Assembly (NCBI GenBank): GCA_021234155.1
Contig: JAJEKV010000285.1
Coordinates: 312,001-376,000, forward strand
Reading direction: 5' to 3'
Origin: Isoetes taiwanensis
Taxonomy: Eukaryota > Streptophyta > Lycopodiopsida > Isoetales > Isoetaceae
Length of the DNA stretch: 64,000 bases
Part shown: positions 9,552 through 20,059 of the stretch, piece by piece
Layout: every line of letters starts with the position of its first letter
Numbering within the stretch: the stretch's first letter is position 1
Notes under the pieces: generated by a model
Database searches by the model: none
What the model saw: only the letters and a program-made list of their open reading frames with translations
Told to the model about the DNA's origin: nothing
Translations under genes and position numbers: made by a program

Positions 9552-11794
9552 CTAGTAATGGTGCCCAGCGTTGCTGGGCATAAGTTGGGAACCTGTCTGG
9601 AGGGAAACATGTTCAGCTCAACTCCTTTTCATAAATCTTAGATAATAGAAATTAAGCTCAATGTTGCTGGGCTATAAGAGGTTTTTGTGCACTCGAGTAT
9701 CATTTCCTTTTCTCTTTGCCTTTTGCTCTATCCCGCATTTCCCTTTTTCTTTTCCTTTTTTTCCATTTTTCTACACACTTTTCTTTGAATTTTTCCCTAC
9801 ACATTTTTTTTTCCTTTTTCCTTTTTCCCGTTTCTTTTTATCCCGCTTTTCCCTTCCCTTCCCTTTCCACTTCCTGTTCTCCTTTTTCTGAAATTTTTTT
9901 TTCCTTCCCTTTCATCCTTTCCCAGCCCTTCCCCTTTTTCCTGTACCCTTTTTCCCTTTCTTCCCCCCTTCCTTTTTCTTTTCCCATACCATTTTCCCAC
10001 CTTTTTTCATGTCCCTTTTCTTCTTTTCCGCACCCTCTTCCCTTTTTCCTCGTGCCCCTTCTCCTTTCCTTTTCTTTTTTATTTTCCATTGTCCCATGCT
10101 CTTTTTCCCTTCACTTTGTCCTTTTTTCTCACCCTTTCTCTCTTCCTCTTTTCATGCCCTTCTCCTCCTCTCTTTTTTCATTTCCCTCTTCCCCATTCCT
10201 CGTGCCTTTTTTTCCCACCTTTTCCATGTGCCCATTTTCTTCTTTTTCGCACCCTCTTCCCGTTTTCCTCATGCCCCTTCTCCTTTTACTTTTACTTTTT
10301 TCCCCCTTGTCCTCAATGGACGCTGCCAATGTGGCATGACGTAAAAATACTATTTATCTATCTATCTATCCTTCACTTTTTCATTTTTCTCACCCTTTTT
10401 CTCTTCCCTTTTTCATGCCCTTTTCCCCCTCTCTTTTCTCATTTCCCTCTTTCCCATTCCTCGTGCCTTTTTCCCCTTTTTTTTCCTTTCCACCTCCCTT
10501 TTTTCCTTTTTCTTTCCCTTCCCTTTTCATCCTTTCCTCTCTTCCTGTGTCTTTTTTCACTTTCTTCCCCCCTTTCCTTTTTGTTTTCACTTTCTCTTTC
10601 CTTTTCCTTTTTTCAATGCGGCGTTCCCTTTTGCCCGACCTTTTTCGCCTTTCTCCATCCTCTTTCTCTTTTCCCTGTGCCCGTCCCTCCTCCTTTTTTC
10701 TTTTCCTTTTTCCATGCCCTTTTTCCCTTCCCCTTCTATTTTCCATTTCCCTCTCCCCTTTTCCTCGTGCTCATTTTCCTTCCCGTTTTCCCTTTCTGCA
10801 TTCCTTTTTATTCCCTTCTCTTTCTCTTTTTGAATGCCCTTCTTCCCTTCACTTCTCTACAGCATTCTCCTCTTCCCCTTTTTTCGCTTCAATTTTCCTC
10901 CTTTCTATACCCTTTCCTCCTCCACTTTTCCCATTGCCTTTTTTTTCCTTCCCTTTCCTCCCTCCTCCCTTTCTTTTTCCCTTTTCCCATGCCACTTATC
11001 CCTTCCTCACCACTTCATTCTTTCCCTTTTTCCCTCTTCCCCTCTTCCCCTTTTCCTCGTGTCTCTTTGCCTTTTCCTTTTCATCTTTCCACCCCCCTTT
11101 TTCTTTTTCCTTTCCCTAACCTCCCCCCTTTTTCCGTGCCCGTTTTCTCTTTTCTCCCCTTCTTTTTTTTCCTTTTCTCTTTCCCTTTTCCATTACGTCG
11201 TTCCCTTTTCCCCACCTTTTCCATGCGCTCCTTTTCCTTCTTTCTCTATCCTCTTCTTCTTTTCCCTTTGAGCATTCTCCATCATTTTTTTTTCTTTTTA
11301 CTTTTTCCATGCTCTTTTTCCCTTCTTTTTTTCCCTTTTCTCAACCTTTCCCTTTTGCCCTTTTCCCATCTCCCTCTCCCCTTTTCCAAATGCCCATTTT
11401 CCCTTCTTTTTCACATTTTTTTTTCCTTCCCCTTTCGCCTTTCCAATGCCCCCTTTCCATTCCCTTTTCCTCCTTTCCCCACTCTTTCCTCATTGCCCTT
11501 TCTCCCTTCCCATTCCTCTCTCCCCTCTTTGTTTTCCCTTTCTTGTTCCCTTTTCCCATGCCACTTTTCCCTTTCCTCACCATTTCCTTCTTCCCCCTTT
11601 TCCCATGCCCTTTTTCCCTCTTCCCCTTTCCCTCGTGCCTTTTTCCCTTCACTTTTTCTTTTTCATTCTTCTTTTTCCTTAATCTTTGATATTGCAATAA
11701 AATCGTCACCATCCGATTAAGCCAATCAAATCTACACCATTAGATTTAGGGCTTGATGGAAAACGGACACACGCTAAAACATTATAATATAGGA
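9552..11794 (-). mobile_element. Non-autonomous Helitron H1 with polypurine body
   Basis: On the minus strand the element starts with TCCTATATTATAATGTTTTAGC (5' TC at 11,794-11,793). It ends with the hairpin GCCCAGCAACGCTGGGC (9,563-9,579) followed by CTAG (9,552-9,555). It sits between A and T, as Helitrons do. The interior from about 9,700 to 11,690 is almost purely pyrimidine on the plus strand (polypurine on the element's sense strand), broken only by an island at about 10,310-10,372. There is no Rep/helicase coding capacity. The long open frames across this tract are compositional artefacts. Confidence 0.85.
9700..11690. repeat. 2-kb polypyrimidine low-complexity tract
   Basis: Irregular TTTTCCC/CCCTTTT units with occasional CATGCCC or CCTCGTGCC interruptions fill H1. 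The strand asymmetry is extreme, with hardly any purine on the plus strand. The island near 10,317-10,370 (GACGCTGCCAATGTGGCATG then TATCTATC repeats) recurs in reverse at about 54,985-55,065. Confidence 0.95.
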
Positions 11795-12388
11795 TCACTA
11801 GTTACGGTGCCCAGCATTGCTGGGCACAATTTGGTAACATGTAAATGTTCGGAAATTGTACAATCTAGCAAAACTTGTTGAGTGCATATTTGATGTTGTC
11901 TTCTTGAGCTTTTTTTATTTTGCGGAGCTTATTTTCTAAGCTTATTTCGCATACATTCAAATCGAGAAGCAATACTGTAGCAATGCGAAGAAGCAATAAT
12001 CATTGTTGCTTGCTGCAAATATAAATATGAATTTGCATGCTAAATAGAACTGATAATGTTTCTTTTGATCTACGACATATGCACCCTACGACATATACAT
12101 CCTAATAAGATTTTATCACATGGTAGCATAGAAGAAACCACATTTACCGTATTAGAGGTACCAATTTGAACGTTTATTGATTATGATGACCACTGTTGCA
12201 AACCAAGTTTGTAGAGTTATCATGCGAGTTACCATATAATATAGCCATGCATTTTTTGTGTTGAAATATTAATTACCATAATGACCATTATTGCAAACCA
12301 AATTTGTGGAGTTATTATGTTTCTATATGGCCATTCATGCATACTTGTTGGTCATTACATGTCTCAATAATCCATGGAGCAATATATA

Positions 12389-12598
12389 TCCTATATTATA
12401 ATGTTTTGATGTGTTGTATCAAGCCCTAAATCGGAGGGCGAGGAATTGATTGGTTTTAAAGATCTAAATCCGACGGCCTTAGAAGAATGGAAATCCTATA
12501 TTATAATGTTTTGATGTGTTGTATCAAGCCCTAAATCGGAGGGCGAGGAATTGATTGGTTTTAAAGATCTAAATCCGACGGCCTTAGAAGAATGGAAA
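12389..12598 (+). repeat. 105-bp tandem duplication of the Helitron 5' end
   Basis: Bases 12,389-12,493 are repeated essentially exactly at 12,494-12,598, giving two successive TC-start Helitron 5' termini in the same orientation. This could come from a tandem Helitron event or slippage. Confidence 0.9.
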
Positions 12599-13258
12599 TT
12601 GGTAGGATGAAGATATGCTACCAATCGAGGCTAGCGGGATCGGGGGGGACCGCCAGCATGTTGGACGATGGCCAAAGGGAAGGATCGTCGTCCTCTGCTT
12701 GCGGCCCATCTCTGGAGCTAATTTCCTTTCCGGGCTCTTTCAAACCTTTCCTTTCCTATCCCATCGCTATGGAGACACTGGCTTGCCCTGGCTTATAGCC
12801 GTAAATTTTCTAATGTTGTCCTTATAATCTTCAGCCCTCTCTGGAGCTATTTACCTTTCCAGGCTCTTTCAATCCTTTCCTTACACTGGCTTGCCCTGGT
12901 TTATAGGCTTAGATTTTCTAATGCTGCCCTCATAATCTTCATGTTTGGCGATTCTACCATCCGATTTCTGCAGTTCTGGAAAGAGATGTTTATCTCTGCA
13001 TAAAATGTGCACCTGGGTTAGGAAAGAGAACGTTTCTGCTGCACATCAGAGAATAGAAGCTTAAAAGCTAAAAAGAATACCAGATCCAAAATATGGTAGG
13101 AAGGCCCCATTACTGAAGCTGGATGTGAAGAAGCTTTTACTGCTGCGGTGATCATTTTACAGTGTCAAGCTCTGGGAGGTATGCACCTGTGCCAAGGCCT
13201 TGATAATCGGCTGTCACACATAAACGAAGAATTTTAATCTATAGACAGTAAACTGAAC

Positions 13259-13753
13259 ATGCATTGTATTACATTCTGCACAGTTAGAAATATAATTGTG
13301 TACATGTTTGTTACACATTGGGCCACCACTCCAGCAGCCAGAAAAAATTTCGCTTTCCATGTCCTCCTTCACGAAGCCTGCACCAATCGATATCACTGTA
13401 AAAAGAGCTATCTCTTGGTGTTTCTCAGGGCTATGATCCGTGAGTATATGTATGCAACCATGCCTCTGTGGTTTCAGCGATGGCAGAGCTGGATGCTGTG
13501 GATTTATGCCTCACAGGTTTTGGTTTGGTTGATGAACCATGATTTACCTCAGAGGTATGAACTCCATCTGAAACCGTCACTGATATCAGAGCTAGGTTAT
13601 AAAAAAGCATTTGAGGCCTGCATTCATTCAGATAGTTTATTGATCCGAGATAGTCTGGCCCCTGGCCCAAGGCAACACGAATCTGGAAGCTGGCTTATTC
13701 GATTACAAACAGAGTTCGAACTCAAATATGGAAGCCAGCTACATTTGAGCTGA
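13259..13753 (+). CDS. Unrecognised 164-aa ORF inside Helitron Hn
   Basis: A 164-residue open frame lies upstream of the transketolase-like exon. It has an aromatic-rich middle (MPLWFQRWQSWMLWIYASQV) that could form a membrane helix, but no family is recognised. It may be chance or a readthrough of captured intron/exon sequence, since the Helitron has clearly acquired host DNA. Confidence that it is translated is low. Confidence 0.2.
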   Translation: MHCITFCTVRNIIVYMFVTHWATTPAARKNFAFHVLLHEACTNRYHCKKSYLLVFLRAMIREYMYATMPLWFQRWQSWMLWIYASQVLVWLMNHDLPQRYELHLKPSLISELGYKKAFEACIHSDSLLIRDSLAPGPRQHESGSWLIRLQTEFELKYGSQLHLS

Positions 13754-13884
13754 TAGTTAAGCACACAGGTGGATTCTACAGAGTGCTATGAGCTACGACA
13801 AAATATCCGGAGTACTAGGCTTTATAGGGTCTGGCAGAATATGTTGTGCCCAATGTATCAGATCTACTGATAGCAGCCATGCAG

Positions 13885-13969
13885 ATTTGTTGCAATTGAA
13901 ACAGTTTAGGCAATGGGGAAGCACCACGCCAGGATATCCTGAAAATTTTGAGACACTTGGTGTTGACAG
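13885..13969 (+). pseudogene. Captured transketolase exon fragment
   Basis: The frame reads [20 protein letters not shown] before a GACAG|GTAAGT donor at 13,969. This matches the conserved transketolase segment (QFRQWGSxTPGHPE), which lies in the thiamine-diphosphate-binding N-terminal domain before the LGQG motif. A plausible acceptor GCAG ends at 13,884. Substitutions (PGH to PGY, ETPG to ETLG) and the lack of neighbouring exons in order indicate a captured, non-functional fragment. Transketolase itself acts in the Calvin and pentose phosphate cycles. Confidence 0.75.
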
Positions 13970-15547
13970 GTAAGTAACTGATGGTCCCCTTTTTTGTTTT
14001 TCAAAATGTGCAAAGTTTCAGATGTTGCTTCTCTCATGTCTTGGAATGGTCAAGGAAAATGCTGATATTTAAGAAAATTACATTATGTTGCAACTATAAT
14101 GTTCAGTGCTTCCCATTAGAGAGTTCTGTGTTCAAGCATCAAAACTAAAGAACAGCAATATCAGAGATTACAAGCTATGTCCAGCTTGAGTGGTTTATTT
14201 TGCTTGAGTGGTTTATTGTCATTCTTTGCTTCACAAATTTGTTCAATTGTGATCATGTCATGGATTTAGTTAAGAAGTGTTTATTCCATGTCTACAATCA
14301 GGAGATGCAACAGAAAAGATTGACTACGACATCAATGAGGCACTAGGCCAAAAGCAAGACCTACTTTGAGGGTTGGACAACACTGAGTTTTCAGATACTT
14401 CCCCCATAATCCTTGGATTCAGCATGCAGATCACCAAGTAAGTATTTTGTGGAAATGTATATTTTGTAGCGACAGTTTGCTAAATTGTTATCTTGACCAT
14501 TTGCGCCGCATGCTTCATAATGCCTTCGTATTTGTTAGAGGGTTTTCTGTTATAAATCCAGGTTTGTGTTAGTGTACTTGCAAATCAAATGTTTTAGATG
14601 ACTGTGCAGCCAGTATAGAGTTGGTGCAATAGATAAGCTCAATAGCCAATATGGATAAATTTTAGGACATGTTTGGTCTTATAGCCCCAGAAACTATACC
14701 AGCTGAGGCACAACTTATGCAAGTACCGATGATACACAAGTTTTCTCTATTTAAACTCTATTGTTCACTTTTTTTTCTTAATATGCAGTTACAACTACAA
14801 GTTTGATCCAGAGGAGAAGAGTCATTTGCAGATGCAAAGCACTGGACTGCATTGGCTACATGAACTAAGCTGTCGTTGGCATATCCAAGGCACGAGCATC
14901 CAATTTTCGTTCCAGAAGTGATAATAATAGTATGCCATGAACACGTAGCATTGTGCAATTCTAGCGCTGACGGTTCAGGAGCACATGTATAAAACTGAAG
15001 TATTTTGTTTGCCAAGGAAACCATTCCAGTTGTATCCCTATATATCTTGTGCTTTGCAAATCATAAGCAGTACAAAAATCTATACACCTTGAAAAGGTGG
15101 TTGGAACCTATTGAAGCAAACCTGGTGAGGGATTTGTTGTGAAAAGACATGGATCCTTGATCTACAATTTGGAGTGCAAATTAAATTTCTATTTTACTTG
15201 CTATGCAACCAAGTTTTGTGCAATTATATGGTCACAAAGTATAGGCGATTATAACATTTATGACCTTATGACCGTAGCTATTATCATATGTTGATTCAAG
15301 CATGTTGCGTCTCAATGTCTCTCTTTCGCAGCTGTATTTCAATGCATGTCTTTGTAAAAAGTGAGTGTAGGATGCGTATGTTCAACAATGGTTGACAACT
15401 TTAGTTTGATGTAATTTGATGCATTTGATTCTTATTCATGGTTTTGTGCTATATGCTTTCAAGATGTCTATGATCATTTTCATGGTTTGAGCTTGGAGAT
15501 AATTGTTTGTAACAAACAATTACAAGTACTCAATATGTTTCTAGCTT

Positions 15548-15967
15548 ATGCATTGTAACAAAAGAACGAAAGATCCTTTGCCATATGTAGCAATTGGCAA
15601 ACTTCGGACAAGGACACAATTCCCATACGCAGTCACACATGTTATTAATGACAAAATGGAACACATCCAACTCACAAGAAATAAGATGATACTAGAAGCT
15701 ATGCAACAATTGCAAACCAATAAGGCAATGCTTTTCATACATGTTATTAATGACAAAATGGAACACATCCAACTCACAAGAAATAAGATGATACTAGAAG
15801 CTATGCAACAATTGAAAACCAATAAGACAATGCTTTATGTTATCTTATCTTATCTTATCTTATCTTTATATCGTGTACCCTTAAACTATTTGAGGCTATA
15901 TGTGGAGCAAAAGGAAAGATCCTTGGTAAGTGTTAGATTCTTATTGATTCTAAAGCCAAACCATTAG
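15548..15967 (+). CDS. ORF with 34-residue tandem repeat (in Helitron)
   Basis: A 102-bp unit starting at 15,637 is repeated from 15,739. Because 102 is a multiple of three, the frame carries two copies of a 34-residue block (VINDKMEHIQLTRNKMILEA...). The frame then runs into a TTATC pentanucleotide microsatellite (15,838-15,868). I recognise no domain; the block looks like an amphipathic helix. Confidence 0.3.
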   Translation: MHCNKRTKDPLPYVAIGKLRTRTQFPYAVTHVINDKMEHIQLTRNKMILEAMQQLQTNKAMLFIHVINDKMEHIQLTRNKMILEAMQQLKTNKTMLYVILSYLILSLYRVPLNYLRLYVEQKERSLVSVRFLLILKPNH

Positions 15968-16160
15968 GCATCTCATCATTCTCTTGAACATCATTTACAC
16001 ATTCTAAACTTACGCCCAGCAACGCTGGGCACTGTTACTAGTACCATATAAAGCTAAGTCTTTGATGTAAGCATAAATGCACAATGCTTGTTTGATCAAT
16101 TACCTGGAGCAATATCATAGAAAGTTTAATCCTTTTATACAATTTCGTGTCAACGTGAAC

Positions 16161-16320
16161 AGTCGATATGTTACATACATCTAACTTAAACTAGTCATTC
16201 CATTTATCCAATGTTGAAAGACGACCATAACATAAAGAACAGTCGATATGTTACATACATCTATCTTAAAGTAGTCATTCCATTTATCCAATGTTGAAAG
16301 ACGACCATAACATAAAGAAC
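16161..16320. repeat. 80-bp tandem duplication
   Basis: The unit beginning AGTCGATATGTTACATACAT and ending ATAACATAAAGAAC occurs twice with an 80-base period and only a few differences. It lies in the H2 body just outside the nested Helitron. Confidence 0.9.
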
Positions 16321-17072
16321 GATCACACATATGCATTTTGACCTACAATCAATCAAATATATTTTGAGACCAGACCAAGCCATAAATTTGTATTGTTTTT
16401 TTTACACCTTACTCTTTTCTAGCAAGAGATAGGATTAGTTAGAATGCATAGATATGCTCTGGCTTGAGGAACAAACAAAAGAATATCTCTTAACACATTT
16501 TAAAAAGAGCAACATTTAAAAGGGCAAAAAAAAAAAATGTAGGGAAGTTTACGCAGACATGAAACTGGAACTAACTTGATAGTCAAGATAAAAATAGAGA
16601 AATACAATAGGAATAGCATATCTATATACTAAACATGTGCTTCCACTCTAAAAGAAAAGGCGGCTTCCATTACAAATATAATTTGATTTGTCCAATCTGT
16701 TTCATATTCCCTCACTATTATTTCCACTAAAGCTCAGTATTATTTCCACTAAAGCTCAATTCTGTTCTCTACTACACATGTTGCCCAAAAGTCAAGCGAC
16801 CACCATTATCAACCATTATCAGCCGTCACAGTTCTAATTGGCCTTCTTTCTTTCAATTGAGCAAAAAAATGATAGTGTTCATCCAAGTTTTCCATTCCGT
16901 CTGTGCAAAGCCATGAAGTTTGAGCAATATCCAGAGCTCTTAACAGGTGAATAATATCGTGGAACTTCCTTAGATAGTGGTAGCCAGTAGCCAGAGATCA
17001 ATTGCTATCAATGACTGGTAAACCAATTACAATGTTGAGGCAGCTACTCTATAGACTTAAGCATCTGCATTT

Positions 17073-17387
17073 CTAGAATGGAACCTTTGGATGGTAGGAA
17101 AATCTAGCGTTGGACTTGAGCATCTGTATTTCTAACATAACGTTCCATGATTTAATATTCCTATAGCCAGCTTCTGCATCAATGTGCGCTTCAGAGATAT
17201 TTCCATTCTTTACATAGCATTTTGCTGAAGAATGGTCTACTCTAGATATTTGTAAACCCTGTTGCATCTTGATCCTTGCCAAATAACCCTTCCACTTCTC
17301 AACACTCTGATGCGACAAAGCAGCACTCCAACAATCAGTTATTTGCAAAGTTTTGCCTTCAACTTGAGCCCTCAACTTGAGCTTCAA
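17073..17387 (-). CDS. Unrecognised minus-strand ORF in Helitron H2
   Basis: A 104-residue open frame (starts MKLKLRAQVEGKTLQITD) lies in sense with H2. Together with 17,846-18,142 and 18,504-18,938 it may be one exon of a captured host gene. The composition is protein-like but matches no family I know. Confidence 0.25.
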   Translation of the reverse strand: MKLKLRAQVEGKTLQITDCWSAALSHQSVEKWKGYLARIKMQQGLQISRVDHSSAKCYVKNGNISEAHIDAEAGYRNIKSWNVMLEIQMLKSNARFSYHPKVPF

Positions 17388-17845
17388 GTCACTCTGTTGT
17401 GTAAATGCTGTGCATAAGTAGTATTTATCCTTTGCACAATGTAAATTTCCTCAACTTGGATAAGATCTGATTTCATGGATTGGTCTGGCATCCAGGTTTG
17501 GCATGAACCAAAACGAACTAAAGACATACAACTTTTCATAGAAAGGTAAATAGAATGTAAAAAATGGCACTTAAAAACTGACATTGGCTGGCTAGATCAG
17601 TGGAGTAATCTGTTTAAAGGTTTTGAGGATGCAGATTGGTGGTAGCGTGATCCACCTGATCCCCTTGAAGAACCACTATTCTGGCATGCAGGTGCAGGTC
17701 AAGAATACCTAGTAAAATGACCATTTGCTACTTATTGAACTCTGCTTGCATTCTGAATTCCAAATATTGATGATTGGTGTCGATTGGTGAAGCACATCAG
17801 GCATTCGAGGCCTGGCCTTTGAATCTATATATGAACGGTTTCTGT

Positions 17846-18142
17846 CTAATGAGGCAACTTTCTGAAATGCGCTAGAACAGATACATAATTTCCAACGTAT
17901 TGAATAGGAGGCATTGCAGAAATAGTCCTGATATTCCTAATCCAAGCCTGTATTAAGTCTCCGCATCGGTGATCCTCCGTTACTTGTTTTTTAGCCAGAA
18001 ACCTAGAGCTCAAAGGAGGTACGACTGAATTTCCATGAAGTTGACCAATTACAGAATTAATTCCCGGTTGCAAAGTACTCTTCATAATTTGGCTCACCAC
18101 ATCTGAGACGTTAGTTCCATTAGTTCTCTCTTGACTCTCCAT
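17846..18142 (-). CDS. Unrecognised minus-strand ORF in Helitron H2
   Basis: A 98-residue frame (MESQERTNGTNVSDVVSQIM...) lies in sense with H2. It contains a serine/asparagine-rich start and a CGDLIQAWIRNIRTI stretch. It has the look of coding exon sequence carried by the Helitron. No family assignment. Confidence 0.25.
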   Translation of the reverse strand: MESQERTNGTNVSDVVSQIMKSTLQPGINSVIGQLHGNSVVPPLSSRFLAKKQVTEDHRCGDLIQAWIRNIRTISAMPPIQYVGNYVSVLAHFRKLPH

Positions 18143-18503
18143 GCTATTTGGCTTGGAACTGTCTGCATCATAGAATCAAGCTGCATCAATATGAAAGTTA
18201 TACAAAGCAAGAGCATTACTTAAAATTTTACCCTAATAACACCAAGCATAAGAGATAACAATTTTACCTTGGAAATGCTGCCTTATCATATTCTTGTTCG
18301 CTGACTAATCCAGTGTTGCAAGCCTGCACAAACTAAACTTTGTAACCTATGACAGTATTGCACAGAGCATCTGAGAAAGGAAAGCATACAGCATTGAAGG
18401 CACGTAATCCATCAAACATTATTCCCCAAAGAAAAAGTACCAGTGTCTTTTGTTTCAAGCTAATAGGCCAACTTAAACAGAATGTAAAAATGTACCTGGT
18501 GGT

Positions 18504-18938
18504 CTAATAAAAGCTCATGGAATATAGAAAATAGAAGAATCGAAATTGGTCTTCCATAGCTTTACCCTGCAGAAACTGCCATGCCCTGTTGTGCTTGGTA
18601 TGCACTAAATCTGCGCAGATGTCATAGTTGCCATAGTCGCCACAGCCTGCATCCTCCATTATTCTAAGCCGGCTGAAGGGATGTGCAATCCGTGAGCCTA
18701 CATAAATCAAATCGGTAGCCCAAATCAACGAAAATCGAGTAAGAGAGAGGACAGCCCTTCCACCTTCCAGAGCATGCTCTTGAAGCTTCAGGTAACTGCA
18801 AAGAAAGTAGAGCAAGAAAAAACCATAGCCCGAGCACGTCTTAAGAAACCCAGTGGTTTGGGTCTGCCATAGCTGGAGCATTGGCGTTTGGGCAGAAAAG
18901 CCATGCCCAGTTGTTTGGGTCTGCCATAGCCAGAGCAC
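18504..18938 (-). CDS. Probable captured exon(s) with WQTQTTG repeat
   Basis: The 144-residue frame begins with a duplicated LWQTQTTG block. The DNA repeat spans about 18,841-18,990, with GGTTTGGGTCTGCCATAGC recurring three times. It then runs through a well-formed protein-like segment (ATDLIYVGSRIAHPFSR and MEDAGCGDYGNYDICADL). The second part looks like a conserved host exon, but I do not recognise the protein. It lies 200 bases inside the H2 5' end, which is where captured promoters and exons are commonly found. Confidence 0.35.
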   Translation of the reverse strand: MLWLWQTQTTGHGFSAQTPMLQLWQTQTTGFLKTCSGYGFFLLYFLCSYLKLQEHALEGGRAVLSLTRFSLIWATDLIYVGSRIAHPFSRLRIMEDAGCGDYGNYDICADLVHTKHNRAWQFLQGKAMEDQFRFFYFLYSMSFY

Positions 18939-19210
18939 GTATTAAGAAACCCAGTTGTTTGGGTCTGCCATACCGGAGCATTGGCGTTTGGAGAGATCGC
19001 AGCCCTAACCCTAGTGCCCTAACCCGTCAGGCTAAGAAAAAAATTTGAGGATGTGGGATCATCTCCACCATTGATCAAATCTAGGCCATTAGATTTAGGG
19101 CGTGGTCCATTACTTGCACTAAAACATTATAATATAAGATAGAAAAGCACAATTTCACTATAATGGGAAAATTTTTAGTAAACTGGAATTTTTTTATTAT
19201 GGGGGTTGTA

Positions 19211-19320
19211 TAGACCTTATGCAGGGGTTGTATACACGTGTACAGTACCCTGTATCATAGACCTTATGAAGGGGTTGTATACACGTGTACAGTACCCTGT
19301 ATCATAGACCTTATGCCCGT
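19211..19320. repeat. 47-bp tandem repeat with CACGTG palindrome
   Basis: TAGACCTTATG starts at 19,211, 19,258 and 19,305, giving a 47-base period with two full units and a partial third. Each full unit contains the palindrome TATACACGTGTA. Confidence 0.85.
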
Positions 19321-19556
19321 GTATCATACATACATGAATATTTAGAGAACATAATAACACGGTATCATATACCAACTTCCAAACACAATAGAGACCGAAG
19401 TATGAACTATGTATGTCCCTAGAAACCTTCTCCCAAGTTCCTAACCCCTTCCCCTTCCCCTTTCCCTTCCCATGCGAGGTCTAACCCATGCATCTGGGTT
19501 AGGAAACCGAGCTCACGATATATCGGCTGATTCTTCCCACCATATGGGGTATCTAG

Positions 19557-20036
19557 TCATTGCAAAAGTAATTCCTGGGGATGATACTCACGGAAGAAGA
19601 GCGGACCCAACTCCACAAAACTGTTGTACTCATTGTAGTACGTCCTAATAAGGCCATACATCTGTCCCTTACAAATTTCATGAATGAACTCTGATATGTA
19701 TTGATCCAGAGAGTGTGCTAAATATCCAGCACGAAGAAGAGGCCTCAATTCTTTGTAGCATCTCGGCCCGAGAAAAGGAGGGGGTTCAAGAATTCCCCTC
19801 ATTGCAAGTCTCCTATAACATTCAGATGGATTTATTTCCATCAGTGGCTCATGACCACAATCAAATCGCTCCAGAATGAAGTTGATCAACTCCATTGTAA
19901 GCTCCTTGGTGGGACTGTGGCGCAACCTCCACTCCAAGAAATGGTCAAATAGCTCATCAGTTCCAGGCCGCACAGAATGGCTGGGGCATGCTTGCAGGCC
20001 TTCTGGAGTAGCCCAGGGGGGATTGGGTCCAATCAT
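19557..20036 (-). CDS. Unrecognised 159-aa protein
   Basis: I take the ATG at 20,036 (MIGPNPPWATPEGLQ) as the start. The longer upstream extension reads through a low-complexity AAGATCAAG repeat and is implausible. The protein is soluble-looking, with LTMELINFILERFDCGHEP and a C-terminal YYNEYNSFVELGPLFFREYH. No family is recognised. The repeated purine-rich minisatellite lies immediately upstream, and a plus-strand ORF starts 690 bases away in the opposite direction. Confidence 0.4.
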   Translation of the reverse strand: MIGPNPPWATPEGLQACPSHSVRPGTDELFDHFLEWRLRHSPTKELTMELINFILERFDCGHEPLMEINPSECYRRLAMRGILEPPPFLGPRCYKELRPLLRAGYLAHSLDQYISEFIHEICKGQMYGLIRTYYNEYNSFVELGPLFFREYHPQELLLQ

Positions 20037-20059
20037 TTGCAAAAGCAAGCAAGGATCAC

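Larger units (their letters stand above)
12389..16041 (+). mobile_element. Nested Helitron Hn with captured gene exons
   Basis: The 5' end TCCTATATTATAATGTTTTG follows host A at 12,388. The 3' hairpin GCCCAGCAACGCTGGGC (16,014-16,030) precedes CTAG at 16,038-16,041, with T after it. The first 105 bases are tandemly duplicated (second TC start at 12,494). The body includes a transketolase-like exon (13,885-13,969), an ORF with a 34-residue direct repeat (15,548-15,967) and other exon-like stretches with GT/AG borders. No helicase is encoded, so it depends on an autonomous partner. Confidence 0.85.
11798..19139 (-). mobile_element. Helitron H2 (contains nested Helitron 12,389-16,041)
   Basis: On the minus strand the 5' end is TCTTATATTATAATGTTTTAG (TC at 19,139-19,138). 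The 3' end is the hairpin GCCCAGCAATGCTGGGC (11,809-11,825) followed by CTAG (11,798-11,801), with host A and T on either side. The 7.3-kb span contains a plus-strand Helitron of 3.65 kb, leaving about 3.7 kb of its own sequence. It carries minus-strand ORFs (17,073-17,387; 17,846-18,142; 18,504-18,938) that look like captured host-gene exons. H1 ends only 3 bases from the H2 3' terminus. Confidence 0.8.

Noticed and set aside
9661-11720. Long open frames (up to 543 residues, Phe/Ser/Pro- or Lys/Glu-rich) across the polypyrimidine tract
   Set aside because: They exist in several frames and both strands because the tract lacks the bases needed for stop codons. There is no domain or codon signal, so they are compositional artefacts.
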